64,000 bases of DNA from Udeniomyces pyricola (lineage: Eukaryota; Basidiomycota; Tremellomycetes; Cystofilobasidiales; Mrakiaceae), in NCBI GenBank assembly GCA_039545295.1, contig BCIK01000024.1, positions 196,130 to 260,129 on the forward strand, in the 5' to 3' direction. The translations under genes were made by a program, and so were the position numbers. This document shows, one piece after another, positions 38,333 to 48,981 of this stretch. The first letter of the stretch is position 1, and the number at the start of each line of letters is the position of its first letter. The notes below the pieces were generated by a model that made no database searches, was not told the origin of the DNA, and worked only from the letters and a program-made list of their open reading frames with translations.

Positions 38333-40494
38333 CTAGAGGAGGAAAGGAACGACAGCGAGAACGAGGGCGACAAAGGCCGAGGGAGCCTTCATAGAGGACG
38401 AGGCACCGCTAACAATCGAAGAGGCAGATGCAATCGCGGCGGAAGCACTGGAGGCAGCAGCCGCAGCGGAACCCGTAAGCGAGCCAGCGGCACCTGTAGA
38501 GGTAAAAAAAACAATAACCAAGGTTAGTAGGAGAGGCAGGGAGATAGCGCTCAGTAGGGCATGCGCTTTGGAAAGGGATACAACTACGCACCCGTCGCCG
38601 ACGCAGCAGCCGAACCGGCAGCGTCTAGGTAGAAGAAAAAGGGAAGAGATACAAATAAACAAGAAAACGATGCGAGTTAGCACTGTTCAAGCAACATCCA
38701 TCAAAATGTTTCTTAAAACACTAACTGGTGGCAGAAGCAGCAGCGGAGGCACCCGAAGAGGCGGCAGAGCCGGCGGCGCCTAGGTAAAGAACGCAAGGTG
38801 GCAATCGAAAGTCAGCAAAGGTTCGACAGGATTCACGACGAAACAAATTGACTGACCAGTCGCAGAAGCAGCAGCCGACGAAGCATCACTAGCACCAGCA
38901 CCAGCAACGCTCGAGGCACCACTGGCACCAGCACCAGCAACGCTCGAGGCACCACTGGCACCGGCTCCAGCAACACTGCTAGCTCCCGACGCGCCAGCGC
39001 CAGCGACGCTCGAAGCCCCAGAGGCACCAGCTCCAGCGACGCTGGTGGCTCCCGATGCGCCAGCGCTAGCAATGCTCGAAGCCCCAGAGGCACCAGCAGC
39101 AACACCAGAAGCGGCCGAAGCAGTAGCGGCACCTAGAAAGCGGAAAGAGGGTTGGGGCAACGTAAAACTGGTCAGTACACGCATATTAGGCAGATAAGGT
39201 GACACCATTCCCCAAGAGAGAAGCATGACACTCACTAGCACCCGAAGAGGCGCCGCCAACGATGCCACCAGCGGCGCTTGAGGCAGCGGCCGTAGCAGAA
39301 GACAAGGCGGACGAGGCACCGGACGTGGCAGATCCAGCGGCCGAGGCAGCAGAGGAAGAAGCTCCGGAGACGGGGTTGTTGGAAACAAGGGCGACGCTGT
39401 TGGTGTTCCAAGATTGAGCTGTCAAAGAAAAGAGATGACAAGCAAATAAGCAGCTAATAGATCAGGACGTGTAATATATAGGAAGATGATTGGACGTACC
39501 AGCGTCTACAGAGCAGAATGCGAACGGTGAGATCCACAAGAGAAGAGCGGAAAGACAGAGTAAGAAGGAAAGAAAAGAGAAGAAAGAGAAGAACAAGAAG
39601 AGAAAAAAAAGGTAAAAGGCAATGACGGGTCAGCAAGCTCAGGCTCAAGAGTCAGTTTGCATGTCCAACCAACTCGAAGTGGGAACATACCGTTAGGTCG
39701 GCAAGTGGTAGTGACCGGGGCAGACTCAAAGGCTAGCATGTTTCAGAATCAGAGACAAAGATGAATTCCAGAGTAGAAAAAGCAGAGACGATAACGGTGA
39801 GCCATCAGCCATCGTTTCATCACTCTTCGCATCCCAACTAGATCATTGTCATTACAGTCAGACAGGAGCAAATCCAAGATGCAAACATGCATACTCACCG
39901 AGACATTGGTTTCCACCAGTGATGGCGATTCGGTTGTCACCGGTAAGGTACCAGGTCTGGGTGCCCTCGCCGTTGCAAGTGGCGAGAGAGACGGAGCCCT
40001 CAGCGGTTCGGCTGTCCGAGGTCAAGCAGAGGCCCGAGCCGACGAGCTCGACGCGGTCGTTGTTGCCTTGGGCGATGGTCTGCAAAATGATGGGAAAAGT
40101 GAGACAAGGAGATTTATTAGACTAAAAAATGGGGGCGAGCGACGAAGGGAAGGAACGAGTAAGAGGGGAAAAGGGCAAGAAAGAAAGCGTACCCATTGCT
40201 GGGTCGAGGCGGAGTCGTCGCAAGCGACAAGGCTGAGGGGAGAGCCGTCAGCGGGGTTGCTGGCAGCAAGACACTGTGTAATGAGACGAGAGGGATGAGA
40301 GTAGAGGAGATGGACAGGGTGAGTTTGAGCGACAAAGGGAAGGGTGAAAAGAAAGAAAAGAGGCTAGACGCTAGACGACGGACCTGGTCGCCAGAGACGA
40401 TCTGAGTAGCAGTGTTGGAGCTCTGTCGGGGAATAAGAGCGGCCTGGACGGCGAGGGAGGAGGCGAGGGTGGTAAGGACGACAGAAGAGAGCAT
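38333..40494 (-). CDS. Secreted ricin-B-fold lectin with Ala/Ser/Gly repeats and GPI-type C-terminus
   Basis: Predicted cell-surface or wall protein that may bind carbohydrate. Exons: 40494-40384, 40273-40193, 40079-39899, 39732-39691, optional 39494-39489, 39418-39236, 39132-38857, 38779-38726, 38624-38592, 38493-38333, about 373-375 residues. The signal peptide is MLSSVVLTTLASSLAVQA. A single beta-trefoil-like domain (about 28-145) has two QxW-type motifs, STQQW and TQTWYL, and CLTSDS. This is the carbohydrate-binding fold; no catalytic toxin domain is present. The rest is an Ala/Ser/Gly repeat region ending in a hydrophobic tail (APSAFVALVLAVVPFLL) after a small-residue omega-like segment, as in GPI-anchored proteins. 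All repeat exons start and end in phase 1. Ligand is unknown. Confidence 0.82.
38874..39100. repeat. 33-bp minisatellite inside the lectin gene
   Basis: Tandem units start at about 38907, 38940, 38973, 39006, 39039 and 39072, each 33 bp. Each encodes an 11-residue unit rich in Gly, Ala, Ser and Val (SVAGAGASGAS type). Neighbouring units differ by scattered substitutions, so the array is not brand-new. Copy number may vary between strains. Confidence 0.85.
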
Positions 40495-41658
40495 ATTTGG
40501 ACGAGTTAAGGTGAGTTGATGGGGAAGCTGTAGGTGATGGGGCAGGGCGGATGTTGAGAAAGAAGCTGGAAGGGCAGATGGAAGCGTGAAGGGCGATTCC
40601 TGAACTTTACCGGGGCCACACACAGACTACACAGTGCCCAGAGAGCGGATCATTTCGTTGCGTCATAGCGGCAAAGATGCGCGACGGTCGGAACCGATGA
40701 GATCGATGACCGGATGAGAATGGAGAACAGTGGATCATGCATCTTGATGGCATTCATTGTCCTGATGACGTCGTTGAGACGGTTGACTAGAATCGACCCG
40801 GTCATTTGCGGGGCTCAACATGCTTGATCTACACGCAGTAAGACCGTTGAAATCCATATCCCGGTTCGCTAATCGTTTAACGGTCTTACTGCGCGTAGGC
40901 CAAGTATGTTGAGCCCCGCAAATGACCGGGTCGATTCTAGTCAATCCAGCCGCTCCGTCGATCCACTCTTGGCTTCGGCCGGCTCGGGCGCTCTGATTCG
41001 ATCGATCTCATGTTCTTGAATTGCTTTTCATCTATGCCCGCGCCTCTGCGCGATCTGCCATCTGCAGGCAACCACGTACGTCGATACGTCGATGCACGAT
41101 GTACGACTCATCTATATGAATTATACGACCATGTAGCAGCGACGGTAGTCTCTGATTTTGGAAAGCTTGGACCTTGGCCCAGAACCGAGCATCGACGACG
41201 TACGCGGGCAGCTGACGTTAATTGAAGTTTGAGCAGGTCGGACGTGCAGCATACTACAGTAATACCATCGCGCGCGTACGCATCGTTCACATATGCATGT
41301 CCATGATGCACCGTCAAAATTTGTTGATCAATCATGCTCAAGGTGCATACATGCAGATCTCTGAGATCTGAACAATCTAGACTGCCGCCCCACTATTTTT
41401 ACATCGACATGTCATGGCATCAAGGAAATCGCGGGCGTAAAATATCGTTGAGTAAAAGCAAAGGCAAAAAGAAGAGAGAAGAAAGAGAAAACTCCACAGT
41501 ACTGAAGCGTCATTGCCCTGGTAAGAGAGTCGTTTCTGAGCGAATCCAAGAACCTGAAAGCGACGATGGACCCGCATCAAGAGCAGCCAGAGTCGTGTGG
41601 CTAGTGCGAAATGTACTGGACTACACAAGAGCGAGGGCAGCGAGAGCAGCAAGAGTCG
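40495..41658. other. Spacer between lectin gene and RAD54, with foldback element
   Basis: Upstream of the lectin gene and downstream of RAD54, both on the minus strand. Apart from the inverted repeat listed separately, no gene is supported. Frames of 60-110 codons on both strands lack recognisable motifs. Confidence 0.55.
40783..40944. repeat. 162-bp foldback (inverted repeat) element
   Basis: The left arm begins at 40783 with TTGACTAGAATCGACC and the right arm ends at 40944 with its exact complement. The outer 39 bases pair perfectly. The inner about 30 bases pair with five differences, all transitions. A spacer of about 25 bases separates the arms (around 40852-40876). No target-site duplication is evident beside the ends. 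It lies about 290-450 bases upstream of the lectin start codon. It could be a MITE-like element or a hairpin-forming transcript. Confidence 0.88.
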
Positions 41659-44600
41659 TCAGATGAATTGGCTTGATGTTCGCACACTCGAAAACATGTA
41701 ACGAAATAAAACGGCCGAGGTGTACGCACAGACATAGCTGACATCCGGCATGCCGAGCTCTGCTCGAAGCAGGTCGTCGTGCATCCCACCAAGTTCACTG
41801 TTAGGAAAGTGATTCCATCTGAGCACCGCGAAAGAGAAAAAATCGTGGCAGAACCATCAGCATCTGGTTATACAAACCTAAGGACAGATCGCTGATGGGG
41901 AGCGAGACTTACGAGCTGGTGTCGCCGTAGAGAAGAGCGGGTGCTTTAACCCTCTGCTTGCCGTTGGTACACCGTTTACATTTGAACGTGTCGTGTGTAT
42001 CACAGATGGTCGACTCATTAAACTTGAAGAGTTCTCGCAGCGAGTCAATCGAAAAGTGACGCTCAGTCGAATCAGCCTTGTCGTCAACGACGCAAGACGA
42101 GAGCGACATCTTGTGGGACCTGGAAGAAGACGGTATCACGTAAGATCAGCGAGCCTGATCGGCAAGAGTCGCGAGATTCGTGAAGGTTACACGCACTGTC
42201 GCTGGAAAACCTTCTCCTCGATGGTACCCTGTGACATCAGACAAGATTATGACAAGCTAACGGTCAGCCAAGCATAGGAAAAGAACGCCACCAATCAGAG
42301 GCAGAAAAAAGGCACTCACAGTGGAAATGAATCGATAGACGAAACCTAGAAAAAAATCAATAGTAAGCCCAGCAAGTGTAAGCCAATGGATGATACAGAG
42401 GAATCAGAAGGCTTCATTTCTACAAAACGACGACACGTACACTCCTTCTTTTGTCCATCTCGCCAGACTCGGGCAAGGGCCTGTTGATCCGACGCCGGAT
42501 TCCAGTCTGCGATTGGCCACACACCAAAAAGGGGGAAAAAGAAAGAAAAAAGGACTAGGTCAGCGAGCTGGAGGAACGGCATCTAGTATGCGAAACCACA
42601 TGACAAGCCGAGAACAACGCACCAGGATCAAAGAGGATTAAGCGGTTCGCTCCGATAAGATTGATTCCGCATCCACCGGCCTTGCTGCTCAAGAGGAAAA
42701 CAAACTGCCCGCCCTCAGGATCATTGAACTTGTCGACGAGCTTCTGCCGTTTTGGGACCGACATCGTTCCATCCAACCGGAGGCACGGATAGCTGCCAAG
42801 TAGCGATACAATCATAGACACAGGATGATGCGCGAGGAAGGAAGAGAACGACCGGATTCGGAGGAATCAGTTTAAAAACTCCCCCTCATCGCATCTGATG
42901 AGCACCATTTCTTACCGATTGTTGGAGCACATGCGCTGGAAGAGATCCAGAGTTTGAGTGTAGTTGCTAATAAGGACGATCTTATCATTTCCCTCGGCTC
43001 GCAGTCGGGCAAGGAATCTGACGAAAGTGCGAAGGAGAGCCTCATTAGTATAGGTGACCAACTGGATCAGGGCGGTGAAATGATTTCTCGCCGAGAGAGG
43101 GCATCATATTGACTCACCTCTCCAGAACGATAAATTTGCCTCCGTACTCAGAGTTGACGGTTCTCTTCTTGTTCTTGTATGCCTGGTATCCCTCGGGAAG
43201 GATGTCCTCGCTTCCCTCAAAGTCCTCCGGCAGGTTGAGCAGGTCAGGATGGTTACAGAGCTTCTTGAGCAGTCCGACCGCCTTGAGCGGCTGCGAGTCA
43301 GCTCCTCGGAGAAGCTTCTTGATGACGGGCGAGGTGATAAAGAGGCGGTAAAGCGCAAGCTGAAGAGGCGAAAGCCCACAAAAGACGACGTGTTCGTACT
43401 TGACGGGGACTGAACGAATCAACCGAAGCTTGGTCAGTCTCAGACGAATCACTCCCGCGAACAGGATCATACTCGAAAGAAGGGTGATGCGACTAGTTTG
43501 CTCACGATATTTGGACAGCAAGTCGTTGGTTCTCCTGATGACAAACTTGTTGACGGCGAGACCGAGCTCCCTCATCTTCTGATCACTTCTGTCGCGGTCT
43601 ATCTCGGTCGCGTCGACGTCTCGCCCTCGGAGGATGGCAAGCTCAAAGTTCTTGCGGAAGTCGGCTCGCGTACCGAGCAACTTGGGGTTGGCAAAGTCGA
43701 GGAGAGCGAAATACTCGGACAAGTCATTCTAAGAGAGCAAAAAGAAGACGATCGTCAGTGATGCCAGGACAAACATCGAACATCTTGGTAGCAAGCGAAT
43801 CAGATACGGAACTTACTTGGACTGGCGTTCCTGTCAGGATTACACGTCGCTTGACGTTAATTGCAGTGAGAGCGGTGAACGTCAACGAATCTGAGATGTT
43901 GAGGAGAAAGCGCTGGTTGTCAGGGTCGAGTTTTACGCTACAAGGTGCATCACGATGGTAGGACGAGGGGCTTACCCGCATTCTTCAGTCTGTGTCCTTC
44001 ATCCGCCAACAATAGCCCAACTTCGCACCCCGCCAGCTCGTCTGAAAGCGAACGCAGCGTCTCGTAGGAAACAATCATGACTGATATATGCCGCAGGCAC
44101 GTCGTTAGTCAATGGCAGAAACCTACTACGAGTCAAAGGAGAGCAGAAGACATGAATAGAGCATACCTTGTTGCGTCACATTGCGACCCTTAGCCGCCAC
44201 CCATCGTCGGACAGCGGGGATGAGCTCCGAACGACCTCCCTTGCCATCGACAGAAAGTGGGTTAATGACGCCGTCTCCGAGCCATTTGACTAGGAGGATC
44301 AATCCAGAATCAGCCAGCGAATCGAGCAAGCCGGGAGCGTTGGTTTGTCGTGACAGAAGAGAAAAACGAAACACACCAAGCTCGTTGCCCCAGTTCTTGA
44401 CAAGACTCGATGGGCAGGCTATGATGGCCTTTTCAATCGTAGGTTTGCCAGCTTTGGGCGATTGCCGGAGAAGCGTTTGTAAAAGAGCAATGCATTGAAG
44501 CGTCTTGCCTAGATCAGACAACGAGAGCAGAACGCAAGGTGAGCACCGGTTTCAAGGTAACGACGTCATCTCCGCATTCAGCAGGCTCCACCCACCGAGA

Positions 44601-45755
44601 CCCATCTCGTCCGCCATGATGCATCCAAAGGACTCATGAGCAAGTAGACCCGTCGTACACCGGTAAAGGAACTGTGGGTGCAGTGACAGGAAGGTTTGGA
44701 TCCAGCCAAGCACCAACAAGGACGATGAGTCAGTTTCCCCTAAGCGCATACGTCATAGACCAGAGCAGGATTATAGTCACTCACCTTGACGCCCTCGACC
44801 TGGTGCGGTCGCAATACCTTGGCCAGTCTAGGGTCAATGACGACAGGAACCTTCTTCAGCTTTGGCTTACCCTTGCCATCATCCAGGCCAAGGATTTCTC
44901 TCAAGCTCTTGTGTGGGTTCGGACCCTCCCCGATAAGGCGCTTCCTTTCCTCCTCCTTCTTCTGTGCGGCCTCCTCCTTCTCTCGCTCCTCACGTTCCTC
45001 GACTGTTTCGAGTGTGTCTACGGTCGGGTCGTACAAAACGATGGCGTGATCGGCCATGGGATCATGAAGCGGCCGGGGAACGAGGATGGGCTGCCTGCGG
45101 ACGCCGAGGGCGACATTTGAGTTGGGATGGTAGACGGTCTCGCCAGCCTTGGATGTCATGCCAGGAATAGTGAAGCTGATCGACGTGCAGCAGAGATGAA
45201 TGTGGTATAGCCAGGTTGTCACGGTCGCATTGTATGTCAGCAAGGGAACTGCTATATGGACGGCGGGAGCGGGAACGATAGCTGAGAGGCAGCAGCACGC
45301 AGTAGCCAGCCGCCACCGTCCATGGACAGACAAACAACGAACCTCTTCTTGATAGTGAACTCCTTGTCCTTGACCTCATACACTGGATATTTCTTGTTGA
45401 TATTGATTTCACCGATCGGGTCACCATTTTCGTCGAGTTCGGCCTGATTGATGAGGAGCTTCGACGACGCCGCCTTGTTGGCAGCCTTGGCCTTCTTGCG
45501 TTCATCCTCGGAATCGGAGTCGCCTCCTTTATCTTTGTAAGACACGCGCGCTTTCTGTAAGAGAATGGAGCAAGGGTTTAGATACTGCCAGAGTCATGGA
45601 GAATTAGATAAACGTCTGAGACTACGTACCTTGCGAGGGGGAAGAGCACGGGCAGGGCGAGCATGCGCCATGGCGGGCACCTTGAACTTGGTCTGCCCGG
45701 TGAGAGCGCCGAAGCCAGACTTGACGGGGATCGAGCCGTCTTTGCTGTAGATCAT
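41659..45755 (-). CDS. RAD54: DNA repair and recombination ATPase Rad54 (SWI2/SNF2 family)
   Basis: Translocase that remodels DNA and assists Rad51 strand exchange in homologous recombination. Seventeen exons: 45755-45630, 45554-45343, 45175-44785, 44671-44596, 44508-44377, 44289-44167, 44080-43976, 43890-43817, 43728-43506, 43409-43118, 43017-42916, 42792-42623, 42506-42441, 42345-42320, 42228-42197, 42119-41913, 41797-41659, 831 residues. ATPase motifs: [12 protein letters not shown] (Walker A Lys270), DEGH 380-383 (the Rad54-specific form of DEAH), [84 protein letters not shown] and [21 protein letters not shown]. The [18 protein letters not shown] tail is typical. The Walker A glycine codon is split by intron 4. 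The last about 20 residues and the start codon are the least certain parts. Confidence 0.97.
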
Positions 45756-46086
45756 CGAGAACGAAAGAGTGAACGAGGTCGGATAGGAAAAGGGAACGTG
45801 TCGCAAAGGGGACGATCCGAAGTGAGTGAGGGTATAATTGATGGAAGAGGGGTTGGCCGAATCAAGATATTGATGAGGAAAGGGAAGGGAAGGGGAAGCA
45901 AGGCGGTGTCGGGTGGACGGCGGTGGCGAGAGGAGGTCGACGAGGTCTCTCGCACGCGTCTGCCGCGCGTCGATGGCGCGCTGCTCATTTCCGGGTCCTC
46001 GCGTTCTCGATCGGCACAGAATCATCATCTTACGCGATGGTATATGACTGAACACTCATAAAATCACTGTACAACCCCGTCTTCTC
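45756..46086. other. Spacer RAD54 / OMA1
   Basis: 331 bases upstream of RAD54. The RAD54 frame stays open through it to about 46055, but the added sequence is Ser/Pro/Arg-rich without conserved features, so I treat it as promoter and leader. Confidence 0.4.
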
Positions 46087-48522
46087 TCAACCATCTTTGT
46101 TATCCCCTCCAGCATGCCCGCCGTTGTCTCTCGACTGCGAACCGGCATTCTCGAGCTCCTGCAGTCGCTTCGACGCGTCCAACCTGGCGGCTTCGACCTT
46201 GAGCTTCCGCCTTGTCTCCTTCCACACCTCGATCGCGCCACCGAGCCGCCTTTCAATGTTCTGCAGGACCCCAGATACGTTAGTCCTGTACAGTGACTCG
46301 ATCGTATGACATTATAGGATCTCAACCCTGAAAAAAAAAAGAAAGAAAAGGCCGCACCTCTCGTCTCTCCTGACTGGTGGGATGAGTTCGCAGAAGGCCG
46401 ACGCGCTCCTGCAGAGAAGAAGATCGTCCGGCCGAAGTCGCATCCTCTTCAGCGGCGTCCATCAAGTCCCACAGGGCGTGTGCCGCCCGAGGATCAAACT
46501 AATCGTGGAACCAGAGCAAGTCGGGCATCAGAGATGAGGGAGTCTGAGAAACAGGCTGATCACAGCGTTGCACGTAATTACTCACGTTTGCTTGGGCCAT
46601 TAACTGCAGTAGAAAACTCTGGGGAGATCAGCCGGGGAATTACAAGCATCTTTCGCGAAGAAAATGCCGTACGTACCTCCAAGCCGACGTTATCTGCCTC
46701 CATCTCGAGCTTGCGAGTGTAAGCTCGATGAGCAATGGTGTCATTGATGTAATTGAGCGTCACGGCCACACCATCCGTCACCCTGCATACGGGTAACCAC
46801 CCGGCTGGGTCAGTAAGGCACGCGCCAAAACCGGCAGAATGTTGCGGGACTCAAGCCCACTCACAATGGAAATGACAAGGTAAGAGCGTAGGAGACGCCT
46901 CGGATGATGTCAAAAAACACGGAGACAACGTTGAGGAACTAACGATACACACCAAAGCCGAATAAGCGACGAGTAACGATCTTGACGCGGATAGGCGCCT
47001 CAATGCTGTATTAAGACAGAGCGGAATGCACGTACACCAATCTGGGGAGAGAGAACTACATCAGTATCGAGTGGGTTGCTTCACAAGCGAACAGAATTCT
47101 ACAAGGTTTCTCACGTTTTCTACGGCGTGACGTTGTGTGACGTGAGCCATCTCGTGGGCCAAAACAGCAGCCAGGAGGTGTTCATTGTTCTCGACTAGAT
47201 CCACAAGCCCTCGATCGACAAAGAGCTCTTTGGAAGGTAGCGCAAATGCATTGATGGTCGGCTATATGCGTCATAGGGAGAGTAAAGGGCAGGAGCGATG
47301 AGCTGAATCCCAAGCCATGTGCTGTTATAGAAATGCAGAGTCTCGACGAACCTTGTCAACAACGTAAACTCGCCATCCCTTTATGTTGATGACGTTCACT
47401 TCCTCTTCTTTTGTGAGCCGAAATTCTCGCCTCCCGCGTTCCCTCTCGCGGGTTCGCTTCCAAGCCGGATCCCCTTCGCGGTTGGCCCGAACTTGCCTCT
47501 CCCTATAGAACTCGCTGTCTCCCTCAGCACCAGGCCCCCAGACCTGAAGCTTTTGATGACGATCGTCCTCTTGCGGCGAGTCGGTTGAGCTCTGGCTATC
47601 CTTCCACCAGCCAGAGAATGAGACGATGTTATCGCTCGGCGAGGATGGCGACGACAGAAGAGCTTGGATCAGACGAGCCGTGACGTTGGAAATCTGAGCC
47701 GACTGAGGAGAGGAGGGAGGAAGCAGGAGAGGAGCATCCTCGATGAGTTGATCCTCTGATCTGTATAGTGTCGAATAGGGGTAAGCCAGACCAAGGGTGT
47801 GAGAATAGGTCTGTCCGGACAGGCCAAGCGTGAAGCCCGCATACCTCTTTTTTGCCCAAGCGGCTTCCTCAGCCTCTGACATCATGAGGAGGCGCCATCT
47901 ATGAGTTCGAGGCGATTGATCCAGTCCAAGGGCAAAGATGAGGCAGAGTGCAAAAATCTGCGCCAGCGGCAAGGATTCGGGGTTAGCCGACGAGATCTTC
48001 CCGTGCCGTCGCAGCAGCCAAAAGAGGGAGGTTAGGTTCGTACCGGAATCTGAACGAGCGCTAAGCTCAGCCGTCGGTGAGTTTGGTATATCCTGTCAGA
48101 TCAAAGAGGACGAGGGGAAATGATACATGGTCAGACGCAAGCAGGGTGAGTGTATAGCGTAGCAAGGTTTTTGGTGGCTTGGGCAACGCGTCGTACCTCC
48201 ACCGGTAAATGAACGGGAGCGTAAGTAGCGTCACTCTCGTGAGGGTCAGGAGACCTGATTTGAGGGCCTAACAAGATGACTGTCAGCTCAATGAGTGAGA
48301 ATATCGCCGAGAGCTAGGTGGCGGATGGGAGATGCCTACAGGGAAAGCGAGAAAGACGACATCCTGTCGGGTAGGCGTCGGGTGAAAGGCCCGGTAACCG
48401 GTGACGAGGCGGGGAGAGGCAGTAGTGGCGGGCGGGCGCGAAGCAAGAAGGGGCAAAGGTCGAAGCAGATTGCGTGCAAGGGCGAACAAGGGACGTTGGT
48501 TGATGGCTGTACGGATGATCAT
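46087..48522 (-). CDS. OMA1: Mitochondrial inner-membrane metalloprotease Oma1 (M48)
   Basis: Stress-activated zinc protease of the inner membrane involved in quality control. Model: 48522-48340, 48267-48197, 48092-48044, 47957-47352, 47261-47115, 47041-47038 (tentative), 47005-46953, 46938-46865, 46782-46677, 46603-46586, 46498-46358, 46260-46087, 541 residues. An Arg-rich presequence is followed by hydrophobic segments (IFALCLIFALGL among them). INAFALPSKELFVDRGL, HEMAH (zinc ligands His339 and His343 with Glu340) and YTRKLEMEADNVGLE (ligand in the EAD motif, 424-426) define the family. A 200-residue exon carries a charged, poorly conserved insert before the catalytic core. Exon 10 has only 18 nt (LMAQAN) but is demanded by the GLELMAQANFDPRAA pattern. 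Confidence 0.93.
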
Positions 48523-48981
48523 GTGGAAGTGGTGACGGGGTAATATGGCGGTGAGTGAAGCTAAGTAGTGTTGGCAGAGGCTGATGCGATGGAGTCGGCA
48601 ACCGAGTAGACGTGCTAAGTCTGGCTAATCAGACGTGCTAAGACAGCTGAGCTCTGAGCTGTCAGACATGTCGTACTATGTCAGGCGAGGAGGTAACCCG
48701 AAGCGTGATCGATCACCAGACCGAGAGGGGTCCGGAGTAGGGTCAACTTGGGTGGCCCAAGGTGGACACGTCATAGTTCTCGAACTTGATTGAACTCCCT
48801 CCCTCCCTCGTTGCTTCCTCATTTCTTCGTTTCTTTTTTTCGCCTTTAAATCCAGGCCATTTTCTTGCTTAGCTCGGTCTCTTTCTACCACCACCATCAT
48901 CCTCACCAGCAATCTAAACAACTTTTACCCACACTTACCCACATCCACTTCGCCACCATCAACACCTACCCCTTCACAATC
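48523..48981. promoter_or_regulatory. Divergent spacer OMA1 / unknown TM protein
   Basis: 459 bases between outward-reading ATGs. A C/A-rich leader with CACC/CATC repeats (about 48890-48980) precedes the plus-strand gene. A short direct repeat, gacgtgctaag, occurs near 48610 and 48632. Confidence 0.45.

Noticed and set aside
38874..39100. Array of short repeats as a possible CRISPR
   Set aside because: Units are contiguous without spacers, in a coding frame of a eukaryotic gene.
38333..40494. Ricin-type domain read as a toxin gene
   Set aside because: Only the widespread carbohydrate-binding trefoil fold is present; there is no ribosome-inactivating catalytic domain, and the C-terminus looks GPI-anchored.
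40783..40944. Inverted repeat as a tRNA or terminator
   Set aside because: Arms are about 70 bases with no cloverleaf, A-box or B-box pattern; eukaryotic genes here do not use such terminators.
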